A stretch of DNA of 64,000 nucleotides from Bosea sp. NBC_00550 (GTDB lineage: Bacteria > Pseudomonadota > Alphaproteobacteria > Rhizobiales > Beijerinckiaceae). The stretch is taken from contig NZ_CP102772.1 in NCBI RefSeq assembly GCF_026020075.1, positions 1 to 64,000 of the forward strand. The letters run 5' to 3'. The translations under genes and the position numbers were made by a program. The notes under the pieces are model-generated. The model had not been told where the DNA came from, ran no database searches, and worked only from the letters and a program-made list of their open reading frames with translations. Positions 16,755 through 25,847 of this stretch are shown piece by piece (positions within the stretch are counted from its first letter, which is position 1; each line of letters begins with the position of its first letter).

Positions 16755-17222
16755 CTACGGCTTCCGGCCGACATCTTTGGCGTCCTGAAACTGGTTCTGG
16801 ACCAGCGGTGGAACGTCGGTCTGCTGGACGTGGCAGGCGGTGCAGAAATAGCGCCGCGGTGTCACGTCGGATAGCACTTGCCCATCCCGGTCCTGGAAAT
16901 GGGTGATGCTGATCATCGGCGCGCCCGAGCCTTCCGTGAACTCGCGCTTGTGGCAATCCATGCAACGATTGGTGTTGAGGGTAAGCTGATAGCCGTCGAT
17001 CGAATGCGGGATGACGGGCGGCTGCTCGGGATAGTTCCGCATGCGCTTCACGTCGTCGACGACCGGGCGGCCGAGCGCCGGCACTCGGTCGAGGTCCATG
17101 GGATGGGCGTTGCCGGTCACGCGCGGAACGACCCTGATCGGTGCTCCCTCCTGCGAGAGCGCGCCGACGGTGAGGACGACGAGGGCTGCCAGCGCCGCCC
17201 CGAGACCGGTCCAGGAGCGCAT
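16755..17222 (-). CDS. napB: Diheme cytochrome c NapB, nitrate reductase small subunit
   Basis: Periplasmic electron-transfer subunit, about 155 residues. A Sec signal peptide (residues 1-25) is followed by the family's NapB core with two CXXCH heme sites, CMDCH and CTACH, and the conserved PPVIPHSIDGYQLTLNTNRC stretch (ending at the first heme Cys). The ATG at 17222 lies five bases after the napA stop; the longer frame extends back into napA. It accepts electrons from NapC and delivers them to the NapA iron-sulfur cluster. Confidence 0.96.
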   Translation of the reverse strand: MRSWTGLGAALAALVVLTVGALSQEGAPIRVVPRVTGNAHPMDLDRVPALGRPVVDDVKRMRNYPEQPPVIPHSIDGYQLTLNTNRCMDCHKREFTEGSGAPMISITHFQDRDGQVLSDVTPRRYFCTACHVQQTDVPPLVQNQFQDAKDVGRKP

Positions 17223-17227
17223 CACGC

Positions 17228-19723
17228 TCAGACCGCGAGGATCTTGACCGCGCATTTCTTGAAATCCGTTTGCTTGGAGATGGGATCCGTGGCGTCGAGA
17301 GTAACCTTGTTGATGAGCTGGCTGGCGTCGAACCAGGGCACGAAGACCACGCCCGGCGGCATACGGTTGCGCCCGCGCGTCTCGAGGCGCGTGATCATCT
17401 CGCCGCGCCGAGAAACGATCTTCACCTCCGCTCCCTGGTTGAGCCCGCGCTTGCGAGCGTCCTCGGGGTGCATGAAGCAGCGCGCGCCGGGGAAGGCCTT
17501 GTAGAGTTCGGGCACGCGCATCGTCATCGAGCCTGAATGCCAGTGTTCCAGAACGCGGCCGGTGACGAGCCAGAAATCGTACTCGCCATCGGGCGATTCC
17601 GCCGGCGGCTCATACGGCACCGCGATGATCCGGGCCTTGCCGTCCTTGTTGCCGTAGAACTCGACGCCCTTGCCCGGTTTCACATAGGGGTCCAGCCCCT
17701 CGCGATAACGCCAGAGCGTCTCCTTGCCGTCCACCACCGGCCAGCGCAGCCCCCTGACCTGATGATAAAGATCATAAGGACCGAGGTCGTGGCCATGACC
17801 TCGGCCGAACGTCGCATACTCTTCAAATAACCCCTTCTGGACATAGAAACCGAAGTTCTTGGCTTCGAAATTGTCGTATTCCGCATCGATTTCGCTCGCT
17901 GCGAACTGGTCGACCTGGCCGTTGCGATACAGCACGTCGAACAGCGTCTTGCCCTTATAGTTCGGGTTGGCGTCGAGGATCTCCGCGGGCCAGACTTCGT
18001 CGGTGGTGAAGCGCTTCGAGAACTCCATGAGCTGCCAGAGGTCGGAGCGCGCCTCGCCTGGCGCCTGGACGAGCTGGTGCCAGACATGGGTGCGCCGCTC
18101 GGCATTGCCGTAGGCGCCTTCCTTCTCGACCCACATCGCGGCGGGCAGAATGAGATCGGCAGCCATCGCCGTCACGGTCGGATAGGCATCCGAGACGACG
18201 ATGAAGTTCTCCGGGTTGCGATAGCCGGGATACGTCTCGTTGCTGTTGTTGGGCGCGGCCTGGAGGTTGTTGTTGACCTGGACCCAGTAGAAATTCAGCT
18301 TTCCGTCCTTGAGCATGCGGTCCTGCTCGACGGCGTGGTAGCCGGGCTTCTCCGGGATGATGCCGTGTGGAATGCGCCAGATCTCCTCGGCATGCTTGCG
18401 GTGCTCGGGATTGGTCACGACCATGTCGGCCGGCAGCCGATGGGCGAAGGTGCCAACCTCGCGCGCCGTGCCGCAGGCCGAGGGCTGGCCGGTGAGCGAG
18501 AAGGGGCTGTTGCCCGGCTCCGAGATCTTCCCGGTCAGCAGATGCAGGTTATAGACGAGCTGGTTCGCCCAGACCCCGCGCACATGCTGGTTGAAGCCCA
18601 TCGTCCAGAGCGACATGACCTTGCGCTTGGGGTCGGCATAGAGCTCGGCAAGCTGCTGCAGGAAGCCGGGTTCGACCCCGGTCAGAGCGGAGACCTTCTC
18701 CAGCGTGTATTCCTTGACGGAGTCCGCGAAGGCCGCAAAGTCGATCGGCGTCGTCGCCGTGACATCGGCGGCCTTGCGCGCCTTGACCTCGCGCGGATCG
18801 TCGGCGCGCAGACCGTACCCGATCTCGGTCGCGCCCTTCACGAAGGTCGTATGCTTGTCGACGAAGTCCTTGTTCACCCGGCCGGTCGAGATGATGTGGT
18901 TGGCGATGTAGTTCAGGATCGCCAGGTCGGTGCCCGGCTTGAAGACGATCGGGATATCGGCGAGGTCCGAGCTGCGATGCGTGAAGGTCGAGAGCACCGC
19001 GACCTTGACATGGGGATGGCCGAGCCGGCGGTCGGTCAACCGCGTCCATAGGATCGGGTGCATCTCCGCCATGTTCGAGCCCCAGAGCACGAAGGCGTCG
19101 GCATGCTCGAAATCGTCGTAGCAGCCCATGGGCTCGTCCATGCCGAAGGTGCGCATGAAGGCGACAGCGGCCGACGCCATGCAGTGGCGGGCGTTGGGGT
19201 CGAGATTGTTGGAGCGGAAGCCGGCCCGCATCAGCTTGGTCGCGGCATAGCCCTCGAAGATCGTCCACTGGCCGGAGCCGAACATGCCGAGCGCGGTCGG
19301 CCCCTTGGCCTTCAGCGTCTCCTTGGCCTTGGCGGCCATGGTGTCGAAGGCCTCTTCCCATGAGACCGGGGTGAACTCGCCGTCCTTGGCATAGACGCCG
19401 TTCTTCTTGCGCAGCAGCGGCTGGGTCAGCCGGTCGCCGCCATACATGATCTTGGAGAGGAAATACCCCTTCACGCAGTTAAGGCCGCGGTTCACCTCGG
19501 CCTTCATGTCGCCATGTGTGGCGATCACGCGCCCTTCCTTGACGCCAACCATAACGCCGCAGCCGGTCCCGCAGAAGCGGCAGGGCGCCTTCGACCATTT
19601 GATCTGCAACGCGTCGACGCCGCCGGAGACCGGTTGAGCGCCAGCGGGAACGCTCATGTTCGCGGCAACCGCAGCGACGCCGGCGGCTTGAGCCTTCAAC
19701 ATCTCACGACGGGAAATCGTCAT
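17228..19723 (-). CDS. napA: Periplasmic nitrate reductase catalytic subunit NapA
   Basis: Molybdopterin enzyme that reduces nitrate to nitrite in the periplasm, 831 residues, the usual length. A twin-arginine signal ([12 protein letters not shown]) is followed by the [4Fe-4S] ligands in [13 protein letters not shown] and a fourth Cys in LNCVKGYF. Downstream come the bis-MGD domains: [23 protein letters not shown] contains the conserved Cys that ligates Mo in this family. The C-terminal molydopterin-dinucleotide-binding domain is complete ([17 protein letters not shown]). The ATG overlaps the napD stop by four bases, so synthesis is coupled to its Tat chaperone. Reads in an operon napEDABC. 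Confidence 0.97.
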   Translation of the reverse strand: MTISRREMLKAQAAGVAAVAANMSVPAGAQPVSGGVDALQIKWSKAPCRFCGTGCGVMVGVKEGRVIATHGDMKAEVNRGLNCVKGYFLSKIMYGGDRLTQPLLRKKNGVYAKDGEFTPVSWEEAFDTMAAKAKETLKAKGPTALGMFGSGQWTIFEGYAATKLMRAGFRSNNLDPNARHCMASAAVAFMRTFGMDEPMGCYDDFEHADAFVLWGSNMAEMHPILWTRLTDRRLGHPHVKVAVLSTFTHRSSDLADIPIVFKPGTDLAILNYIANHIISTGRVNKDFVDKHTTFVKGATEIGYGLRADDPREVKARKAADVTATTPIDFAAFADSVKEYTLEKVSALTGVEPGFLQQLAELYADPKRKVMSLWTMGFNQHVRGVWANQLVYNLHLLTGKISEPGNSPFSLTGQPSACGTAREVGTFAHRLPADMVVTNPEHRKHAEEIWRIPHGIIPEKPGYHAVEQDRMLKDGKLNFYWVQVNNNLQAAPNNSNETYPGYRNPENFIVVSDAYPTVTAMAADLILPAAMWVEKEGAYGNAERRTHVWHQLVQAPGEARSDLWQLMEFSKRFTTDEVWPAEILDANPNYKGKTLFDVLYRNGQVDQFAASEIDAEYDNFEAKNFGFYVQKGLFEEYATFGRGHGHDLGPYDLYHQVRGLRWPVVDGKETLWRYREGLDPYVKPGKGVEFYGNKDGKARIIAVPYEPPAESPDGEYDFWLVTGRVLEHWHSGSMTMRVPELYKAFPGARCFMHPEDARKRGLNQGAEVKIVSRRGEMITRLETRGRNRMPPGVVFVPWFDASQLINKVTLDATDPISKQTDFKKCAVKILAV

Positions 19724-20067
19724 GCGGCTGCTCCGTGATCCAGGGGTTCGATTTGCTCGTAGACGAGGTTGGCTGAGAACACGCGGTTCATCAGCGCCAT
19801 CTCGGTCAGGCGGCTGCCAATCTCGCCGCGGTTCTCGCTCTCCATCACCACGATGATCTTAGTGTCCTCGAGGCCGTGTACTTCGACGCCGGGCATCTCC
19901 GCGAGGAGACGAGCGATCGAGGGGCAATCCTCCGCGCGAGCGGTCACGACCGCGCTTGCAATGTGGAGATAGCGCGCAGGCCGGGTCGCGACTTCGAAGT
20001 GAGGCGAGATCCGTCCTTTGAGAAAGTCGCGGCGGTCGATGGCGTGGTCGGGCATGTGTCGGCTCAC
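19720..20067 (-). CDS. napD: NapD, chaperone for NapA with an N-terminal extension
   Basis: Cytosolic chaperone that binds the NapA Tat signal before export. The NapD ferredoxin-like fold is clear from [20 protein letters not shown] through [17 protein letters not shown] to the end. The protein is 115 residues, against about 87 in E. coli, because of an N-terminal stretch [16 protein letters not shown] that resembles the opening of NapF/Tat-type proteins. The start could be the Met at 20067 or 20055. The frame overlaps napE upstream and napA downstream by four bases each. No napF gene is present, so the extension may be its remnant, or a normal feature in this clade. Confidence 0.9.
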   Translation of the reverse strand: MSRHMPDHAIDRRDFLKGRISPHFEVATRPARYLHIASAVVTARAEDCPSIARLLAEMPGVEVHGLEDTKIIVVMESENRGEIGSRLTEMALMNRVFSANLVYEQIEPLDHGAAA

Positions 20068-20255
20068 CGTGGAGGTCCAGGCGGGCCAAGAACGATCTGC
20101 GACATCCAGATCAGGAAGCCGAAACCGCCAACGATGCCTACCGCCAGAATCGGCCAGATCAAGACAGCGAGCGTCAAGAAAGCGAACAACTCGGCGCGTC
20201 GCGTCGGCTTCGCCTCTCCCGCATGCGCTTCCTGAACCGTCGTTTCACTCGTCAT
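20064..20255 (-). CDS. napE: NapE, small membrane protein of nitrate reductase operon
   Basis: A 63-residue protein with one long hydrophobic helix (FAFLTLAVLIWPILAVGIV and on to WMSQIVLG), ending GPPGPPR, which matches NapE. It is first in napEDABC and overlaps napD by four bases. Its function is not well defined; it is presumed to sit with NapC in the inner membrane. Nothing resembling a full FNR box was found upstream, only a half-site TTGAT near 20309. Confidence 0.9.
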   Translation of the reverse strand: MTSETTVQEAHAGEAKPTRRAELFAFLTLAVLIWPILAVGIVGGFGFLIWMSQIVLGPPGPPR

Positions 20256-20662
20256 CCAATTCCCCTCGCGCGGGATACGCAGGACTTAAGCGCGTTAGAT
20301 TAGATTTTGATGAAAGTGCGCATGCTGTCCAGCACAAATCGCCCCCACCACCGTGCCCAAATGCAAGGGTCAGACCCTACAATCGGGACGGACATGAGGA
20401 GTGGCGTTTCCATTGAACTGGGTCCACCCCTCGCGCTCATAGACTGCGCGTCGCGACGCCATATCGATTCGGACCGACTGGTCCATGATCGGTTGAGCTT
20501 CCAGGGTTCGAACGTCGTCCACGCGGATTGGCGCCCGCCCAGCCGCCGCGACGGACGCTCTCAGCGTAAAAATGCGCTTCGCTGTACTACTCGGCGCTTT
20601 CCAAGGCTCTGACCGATCCGCTAGCTCCCGCGCCGGCCGCGCGTGAGGCCCGCGCTCCGTCT
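20256..20662. other. Region upstream of nap operon
   Basis: About 400 bases between two minus-strand genes. It must hold the nap promoter next to 20256. I see no full FNR, NarL or NnrR-type palindrome and no gene. Confidence 0.4.
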
Positions 20663-21643
20663 CTATTGAACGGTTGCTGCGAGTCGTAAGCGGGAGCTTA
20701 CGGCCTCAGCGATCCTGGAGGCGAGGCCCGTCTCGAGTTCGAAGGCGCTGTTGGAATTCAGATCGGCCTCATAGCTGCCGGACCAGATTATTGCGCTCGT
20801 TTCGCTATCCAGAAGGAGGCTGGTGATCCTGACTTTGCTATCGCTCGTACGGATCACTCCCTCCAGGATGTGCCGGTTGCCCAACGACCGATTGCTCGGG
20901 ACCGCCGAGGGGGGCGGATCCAAAGCAGACAGCGCCTCGCCGCGAAAGACTGTCAGCTCCCCTCGCGGAGCAAGATGTGAGAGCAGCTCGTCGGAAAGCT
21001 GCGCTGCAAAAGCCTCGGCTTCGGCCCTCCTGGTCAGACTGACGAAAGGCTTCACGACAACCGCTGGTCGCGCGAGGCTCGCCTGCTGCGTCGGGGCCGG
21101 TCGCTTTGCCATCACCATTGTGGCCACTAAAGGGATGATCGCGAGCGCCGCAGTGACACCGACAAGCCGATTTCGCCACGGCCAGCAGCTCGTCCGCGAG
21201 CGGGGTGGTTCGTCGGGCGCGGGATCGGATGGTGAAAGCGGCGCAGGCTCCTCCTGATCGTCCAGCCTCCAGCGGAAGCTGGGCACATAGCCCCCCTTGG
21301 TAATCTCGATCACAAGCGGGTCGGTACTGCCTTCGAGCAGGTAATACCGCTCCAATCCGCGCCTGAGCCGCCCCGCCTCAATGCGAACGACGGGATCGTT
21401 CGAAACGTCGAAATCTGCCCTCCGGCCGAAGACTTCGACTGCGATCGCATAGGCTTTGATGCGGTCGGCCCGGCCAAAGAGCGTCTCTTCAACCACAAAG
21501 GACAGAAACCGGCGCACCCGCTCGGGCACCTTAAAGTCGTCACTTGCTAAAATGCGACCCAGTTGGGCACGAATATCGTCTTCAGAGATCCCAGGAACAA
21601 CGCAGGAAACTGAGCCACTGCTGGAACTCGTCGGCATCATCAA
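20663..21643 (-). CDS. Transcriptional regulator-like protein with membrane helix and TolB-like domain
   Basis: About 326 residues. The N-terminal third (ASDDFKVPERVRRFLSFVVEETL ... RIEAGRLRRGLERYYLLEG) is a domain common in Hyphomicrobiales, usually annotated as winged-helix or adenylate-cyclase-associated. It is followed by a Pro-rich linker, one membrane helix (LVGVTAALAIIPLVATMVMA, about 165-185) and a periplasmic TolB-N-like domain (PAVVVKPFVSL... HILEGVIRTSDSKVRI). Together this suggests a CadC-like one-component membrane regulator. There is no cyclase domain. It lies upstream of nap on the same strand but 400 bases away, so a link to nitrate use is only possible. Confidence 0.7.
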   Translation of the reverse strand: MMMPTSSSSGSVSCVVPGISEDDIRAQLGRILASDDFKVPERVRRFLSFVVEETLFGRADRIKAYAIAVEVFGRRADFDVSNDPVVRIEAGRLRRGLERYYLLEGSTDPLVIEITKGGYVPSFRWRLDDQEEPAPLSPSDPAPDEPPRSRTSCWPWRNRLVGVTAALAIIPLVATMVMAKRPAPTQQASLARPAVVVKPFVSLTRRAEAEAFAAQLSDELLSHLAPRGELTVFRGEALSALDPPPSAVPSNRSLGNRHILEGVIRTSDSKVRITSLLLDSETSAIIWSGSYEADLNSNSAFELETGLASRIAEAVSSRLRLAATVQ

Positions 21644-21759
21644 TCACTCCGGCCGCGTGACCACGCACCATCTCGAACAGATGGAGAAATTAGTGCAACA
21701 CAAAATCAGTGAAGGGCAAGGAGTGCATCGACCCGCCCTCACATATCGAGGTCGGCATT

Positions 21760-22017
21760 ATGACCCGGATCGAGGAGCGCGGGCGCGCCCGTCTGAAACT
21801 GCGTTTTCCTGATTGGCGGGCCCGTTTTGATCTCGCCGCAAGCGAAACCTTTCTCGACCTTTGCGAGGCGTACGAATTGGCGCATGTGGGGCTGGATTAC
21901 TGGACCAGGTCAGACGCACCGTTACGCGACGAGATGATTGCAGATTATCGAGACCTGATGGCCTCCCTAGAGTTGGAAGCCCAGATCTCGCCAGCTCGCG
22001 ACATCATGGCAGGATAG
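21760..22017 (+). CDS. Hypothetical protein, ERGRARLKLRF family copy A
   Basis: An 85-residue protein beginning MTRIEERGRARLKLRFPDW, then a helical acidic core (FLDLCEAYELAHVGLDYW). A second protein at 23827-24165 has the same layout (ERGLARLMLRFPEFRQGF ... CEEYDLVWEVISRW), so the two define a small family within this window. The ATG at 21760 is preferred over 21709 because the shared block starts there. Function unknown; the size and charge fit a small DNA-associated or regulatory protein. Confidence 0.55.
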   Translation: MTRIEERGRARLKLRFPDWRARFDLAASETFLDLCEAYELAHVGLDYWTRSDAPLRDEMIADYRDLMASLELEAQISPARDIMAG

Positions 22018-22261
22018 GCTCAGCGAGAGGGCATTGACCCGAGCCGTCGACTGACTTTCTTGATTAAGCCCGCAGCCTCTCAGACGGGCGCGCCACGCGC
22101 TTAGCGTCTGAGGCAGGCCCGAAATCGCATTGGACGCATGCCTGCAAGCGACGCTCCCATGTTGCAAACTGTAACCTACTTCCTTCCGCGCCATTTGCGG
22201 CGTTGATTTCGATGAATCAGGCAATCGGCATGATTAACAAATAGCTGGCGCGGCTATTGAA

Positions 22262-22420
22262 ATGAATGAGCAGTTTGGGTGGGATTCTCGTATCATGTGG
22301 GCAGCGACAATGTTGACCATAGCTACTACGCTGGCTGCTTTCTCGTTCGTCGGTTGGCGGAGAGAGCGGCGCGAGGAAGTCGAAGCTGATGACGCGCAGC
22401 GAAAGCCCACCCGGCCGTAG
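22262..22420 (+). CDS. Small single-span membrane protein
   Basis: Fifty-two residues: a short polar start, one hydrophobic helix (MWAATMLTIATTLAAFSFVG), then a highly charged cytosolic tail (WRRERREEVEADDAQRK). The topology follows the positive-inside rule. No family recognised and no strong ribosome site. Confidence 0.45.
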   Translation: MNEQFGWDSRIMWAATMLTIATTLAAFSFVGWRRERREEVEADDAQRKPTRP

Positions 22421-22486
22421 TGGGGCGCACAGGGCGCCGCCGCAGCCTTGAGCTTTTCTGGCTGATCCCCGGCCCGCCACCCGGCC

Positions 22487-22634
22487 GCAATTGGAAACCG
22501 TGCGGGACCTGCTGGCGCAGGATGCAGGTGTCAGCGTCATTGCCAGGACGACCGGTCTGTCCCGGCAGACGATCTACCGGATGAAGGATGATCCCGCGGA
22601 GGCAGAGGCGGCGCTGGCAAAGTGGGGCTTATAG
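22487..22634 (+). pseudogene. 3' copy of the serine recombinase gene
   Basis: About 148 bases almost identical to the last 150 bases of the recombinase gene at 26553-27188, including the same stop codon position. It encodes only the C-terminal helix-turn-helix (DLLAQDAGVSVIARTTGLSRQ). The catalytic domain is absent, so this is a duplicated fragment. Confidence 0.8.
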
Positions 22635-22757
22635 CGCGCGGGTCCACCTGTGGCGTTGGGGAGAAGCTACCGGGCAAGGTAAGCTTGAGGGCACGGATGG
22701 CCTCAAGGACCAATGCCGGTGGCCGCTAAATTCATCACCCTAATGTCGGCTTGGGGA

Positions 22758-23243
22758 TTATTGGCCCGGGGGCTGGGTGTAGTTCGTCGCGATCCGCAGC
22801 AGTGCGCGGAAGTGGTCAAGCAGGCTGCGCTTACGAAGCCTGATCTCGATGTGGACCTTGGATCCGGGTGCCGAGGGCCGGCAGACTATCGAACCGTGCT
22901 CCTTGATTGTAGCTTCGATCTCGGCAAGGCTGATCTCTTCGGCCATTCCGTTTGCCTGAATGAGATCGGCCAGTTGGCGCGCCGTGAACAGTGAGCGCTT
23001 TTCCTGGCCATTCTCGCGGACGGTAAGCACATCATAGGACTGCGCGTGCTTGTGCGCGGGGACGGCCATTGCCTCCTGTGCGCGCTCGTTGATGATCTCC
23101 TCCTTGGCATTGCGAAGCAGGCTCGCCCAGAACATCTGTCGCGCCTTGCCTGCATTGGTTGGGTTGGGGATCGGTGCGTTCTTGCCGGCCTTGGCGCGGA
23201 AGCGCCTGAGAGCTCGAGCCATCGCCTCTTCGTCGATAGTCAT
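22758..23243 (-). CDS. Hypothetical helical protein in a small operon
   Basis: A 161-residue protein rich in Ala, Glu, Lys and Arg. The first half is helical and basic (EEAMARALRRFRAKAGKN; QMFWASLLRNAKEEIINERAQEAM), the second half has a mixed segment (FTARQLADLIQANGMAEEISLAEIEATIKEHG). No known domain is recognised. The start overlaps the stop of 23240-23446 by four bases, so they are coupled. Similar three-gene sets of small proteins are usual on phage-like islands. Confidence 0.6.
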   Translation of the reverse strand: MTIDEEAMARALRRFRAKAGKNAPIPNPTNAGKARQMFWASLLRNAKEEIINERAQEAMAVPAHKHAQSYDVLTVRENGQEKRSLFTARQLADLIQANGMAEEISLAEIEATIKEHGSIVCRPSAPGSKVHIEIRLRKRSLLDHFRALLRIATNYTQPPGQ

Positions 23244-23446
23244 TGATAGTCCCCGACCGTATCGAGGAGAATGTCCTTGGCCTGGTTGAGGCCGGTGTTG
23301 GGAGCCGAAAGCCCCTCGGATTTCGCTTCGAGGCCTGGCTCTCTCCGGCGGTCCCCGAAGCCGATCGATTGGAACTCGTGACCAAGTACCTGATCAAGCC
23401 GTTCATTCGCCGTATGTATCCTGGCGCGGACATCAGCGTTCTGCAA
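23240..23446 (-). CDS. Small hypothetical protein
   Basis: Sixty-eight residues (MQNADVRARIHTANERLDQ...), hydrophilic. It overlaps the next gene by ATGA and begins 12 bases after a tiny membrane protein gene, giving a three-gene unit. Function unknown. Confidence 0.5.
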   Translation of the reverse strand: MQNADVRARIHTANERLDQVLGHEFQSIGFGDRRREPGLEAKSEGLSAPNTGLNQAKDILLDTVGDYQ

Positions 23447-23458
23447 CGGCTGACTCGC

Positions 23459-23572
23459 TCACCTGATGAGCGGGATGAAGACGATCGCGCCGACCACGAT
23501 CACGATAGCTGTTCGGATCAAAAGGCCGTTGACTCGCGCCATCTCCGCCTCGGACGATTTTGATCTACTCAT
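23459..23572 (-). CDS. Tiny single-span membrane protein
   Basis: Thirty-seven residues: a polar start (MSRSKSSEAEMARVNG) and a C-terminal hydrophobic helix (LLIRTAIVIVVGAIVFIPLI). The internal ATG at 23572 is chosen since upstream codons look non-coding. First in the unit with 23240 and 22758. Confidence 0.45.
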   Translation of the reverse strand: MSRSKSSEAEMARVNGLLIRTAIVIVVGAIVFIPLIR

Positions 23573-23826
23573 GTCGAACTCACTGCCTACGCGTGATACT
23601 TCAGCGCGAGATTGATCAGCGCAATCGGCAATCCGCAGACGGTTCATTTTTAAGCGCTGGGCGTGGCCCAAAAAGCACTGGGCGGCGCGGCTCTTCGCAT
23701 TGTGCGCCGTCGACGCAGCGTCGCGCCTATCTTCCCAAAGGGAATGGCGTTAATTGACATAGTCGCTGCATCCGCCGTTGCTATGCTGCTGTTGCCTATG
23801 TCCCCCATGGTTCATGTGAGCGCTTG

Positions 23827-24165
23827 ATGTCGGCCCAAGAACGCGGGCTTGCCCGTCTCATGCTTCGGTTCCCCGAGTTCCGCCAGGGCTTCGCGCGACT
23901 GCGGGGCGGCAGGTTTGGCGGCGTCTGCGAGGAGTACGACCTCGTCTGGGAGGTGATCAGCAGGTGGTCCCAAGACGAACACTGCGCGATGTTTCGCTAT
24001 GGCGATTACTGCCTTCTGGCGGCCGCGATCGAGCGCGACGCGATCGCAATGGCGAAGGCCGTGCCGGATCCCGGCGCCATCGCCAAGGCGGCTGGGGCGC
24101 AATCTGCGCCCACGGCATCCTCGGAGTTTCGACAGCCAGTGCCGCCGATATCTCCCTCTTGGTGA
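23827..24165 (+). CDS. Hypothetical protein, ERGRARLKLRF family copy B
   Basis: A 112-residue relative of the protein at 21760-22017: it shares the opening block (ERGLARLMLRFPEFRQGF) and the central CEEYDLVWEV segment, then adds an Ala/Pro-rich tail of about 40 residues. The ATG at 23827 sits directly after a possible TTG start. Function unknown. Confidence 0.55.
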   Translation: MSAQERGLARLMLRFPEFRQGFARLRGGRFGGVCEEYDLVWEVISRWSQDEHCAMFRYGDYCLLAAAIERDAIAMAKAVPDPGAIAKAAGAQSAPTASSEFRQPVPPISPSW

Positions 24166-24311
24166 AGCGGGGGCCCGCCAGCATCCGCTTCAGGATCGCC
24201 ACGCGGGAGGCCCGTGTCCGACGAGTCAGGCCTGAGACGGTTCACACGATCCCTGGTGCCCCGGCCCCGGTCCGGTGACCGGCAAACCAGCGAGCCAACA
24301 CTGTTGGGCTA

Positions 24312-24342
24312 ACAAAAACAGCCCGGCGCAAGGCGCCGGGCT
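24312..24342 (-). terminator. Terminator of the outer membrane protein gene
   Basis: Read leftwards after the stop at 24367: stem CCCGGCGC-CTT-GCGCCGGG followed by CTGTTTTTGTT. A clear rho-independent terminator. Confidence 0.85.
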
Positions 24343-24366
24343 GCTCGCAGGTCAAAAGCTGTCGCT

Positions 24367-25104
24367 TCAGAACTTGTAGTTCACGCCGACGCGCACGAGC
24401 CCGGCACCGCCGCCGCCATTGCTGACTGCGGTATAGGTTCCGGCCGGGAGCACGCCGCCCGCCGCATTGTCGAAGGATCGGGCGCGCCGGCCCTCGCCGG
24501 TATCGACGTAGAGGCCTTCGATCTTGGCCGTCCAGTTGTTGGTGAAGGCGTATTCGACACCGCCGCCGACGGTCCAGCCGGCGTTGCTCGTCGTGTTGCC
24601 GGTCAGCGGGTTGGTGTTCAGGCCGCCATAGGCCAGACCGCCGGTGACGTAGACCAGGGTTCGGTCGAAGGCGTAGCCGATGCGAGCACGCACAGTGCCG
24701 AAATAGGCGCCGTCACCGCCGCCGCGGCCATCCCACCAGGAATAGCGGCCCCAGGCCACGCTACCGCCTGCATCGACATACTGGATGTCGGTCTCGAGGC
24801 CGTAGACGATCGCGCCGGACTGCCAGTTATAGCCGATCTGGGCGCCGCCGACGAACCTGCCGTCACCACCGCCAACACCGCTCAGGACGCCGGAAGAGGC
24901 GGCCGTCGGTCCGTTGACGCCGATCTCGCCCGAGTCAGCCCAGCCCACGCCGGCGTTGAGACCGACATAAAGACCAGCCCAGGTGAACAGGGGCGCGTAG
25001 ACGGGAGCGGGAGGCGGGGCGTGGCGGCTGGGAAGATCGGCCGCGAAGGCCGAGGTTGCCAGGCAGGTTGCCAGCACAGCAGTGGAAACGAGGCCTAGAC
25101 GCAT
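24367..25104 (-). CDS. Outer membrane beta-barrel protein (Omp25/31-like)
   Basis: A 245-residue porin-family protein. A Sec signal peptide ends at AFAAD; the mature chain starts with a Pro-rich segment and then the typical TWAGLYVGLNAGVGW. Alternating beta-strand patterns fill the rest, with YAFDRTLVYVTGGLAYGG and YAFTNNWTAKIEGLYVD as family stretches, and it ends in the aromatic outer membrane insertion signal VGVNYKF. It should form an eight-stranded barrel. It is a single gene with its own terminator. Part of it is duplicated at 27193-27310. Confidence 0.9.
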   Translation of the reverse strand: MRLGLVSTAVLATCLATSAFAADLPSRHAPPPAPVYAPLFTWAGLYVGLNAGVGWADSGEIGVNGPTAASSGVLSGVGGGDGRFVGGAQIGYNWQSGAIVYGLETDIQYVDAGGSVAWGRYSWWDGRGGGDGAYFGTVRARIGYAFDRTLVYVTGGLAYGGLNTNPLTGNTTSNAGWTVGGGVEYAFTNNWTAKIEGLYVDTGEGRRARSFDNAAGGVLPAGTYTAVSNGGGGAGLVRVGVNYKF

Positions 25105-25571
25105 AATACTCTCCTAGGGTGATTTCATTAGCCGATCCGTAGCGTACGATGTTTTCAGCTGCGAAGTTGAATGATTGGTGACGCTGGCTGATCGAGGGGC
25201 CAGAAAATCACTGAGAGTGGCATTTGGGTCACTGGGTTGATACCAATGGCCACTCCTTATCTCCGTGCAAATTTCAGTCTTCGCCGCCATCCGCTGAGAC
25301 AGCTATCGGCTCCGCGAAAATCGTCGCAGCGGCCTTTCGCAAAAGGCCGCCGACGCCTCAACCCGCAACCGCCTGAAAGGCAGTCGGCATGGGGGGCAGT
25401 TCTTCATGACGAAAAGAGGGCAGTTCAGAATGTCGCTGGACACGGTCTGTTCCCGGAAGTGTTGCCCGGTTGATCCTCACGCGCAACAGCCGCCCGAGCG
25501 GAGCGGCTGTGTATGAAACCATATGCTGCCGGTCGCCTCGCTAATTGGCCCGACAGTTGCCCTCAGGCGCC
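25105..25571. other. Region between the OMP gene and lipoprotein copy 2
   Basis: About 470 bases with no supported gene. The OMP promoter lies near 25110-25160. From about 25460 to 25571 the sequence is the inverted match of the region downstream of lipoprotein copy 1, including the GC hairpin near 25490-25510. Confidence 0.45.
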
Positions 25572-25847
25572 TTACGGGCAGGGACCGGTGAAACGGCGAC
25601 CGCTCGTGTCCTGGAAGATGCAGTTGTTCGGGGTCGTTGCCCGACCGACCACCGCGCCGGCCACGCCACCTGCTACGGCACCGATGGCGGCCCCACGTCC
25701 GCCGCCCGCGATCCCTCCGATGAGCGCGCCACCGCCAGCGCCAATGGCGGCGCCGCCAAGCGTGCGGTGCGACTGGGACTCAGGGTTGCAGCCTACGAGT
25801 AAAAGGCCGAGGCCGATAAAGCCGGCGACTGTGATCGAACGGATCAT
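25572..25847 (-). CDS. Glycine-zipper outer membrane lipoprotein, copy 2
   Basis: A 91-residue lipoprotein differing from the protein at 6859-7134 at only two positions (Ile to Val at 7, Ala to Val at 18). The lipobox is LLVGC and the glycine-zipper core and TGPCP end are unchanged. The ATG at 25847 follows the same upstream sequence as copy 1 (TTCGCATTCGCGCGCAGACT). Retention of the protein while the flanks have drifted suggests recent duplication or selection. Role unknown. Confidence 0.8.
   Translation of the reverse strand: MIRSITVAGFIGLGLLLVGCNPESQSHRTLGGAAIGAGGGALIGGIAGGGRGAAIGAVAGGVAGAVVGRATTPNNCIFQDTSGRRFTGPCP

Noticed and set aside
18077..19051. Plus-strand frame of 324 codons opposite napA
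   Set aside because: Shadow of NapA; no ribosome site or family features.
20300..20320. FNR box before nap
   Set aside because: Only one TTGAT half-site, no matching ATCAA at the right distance.
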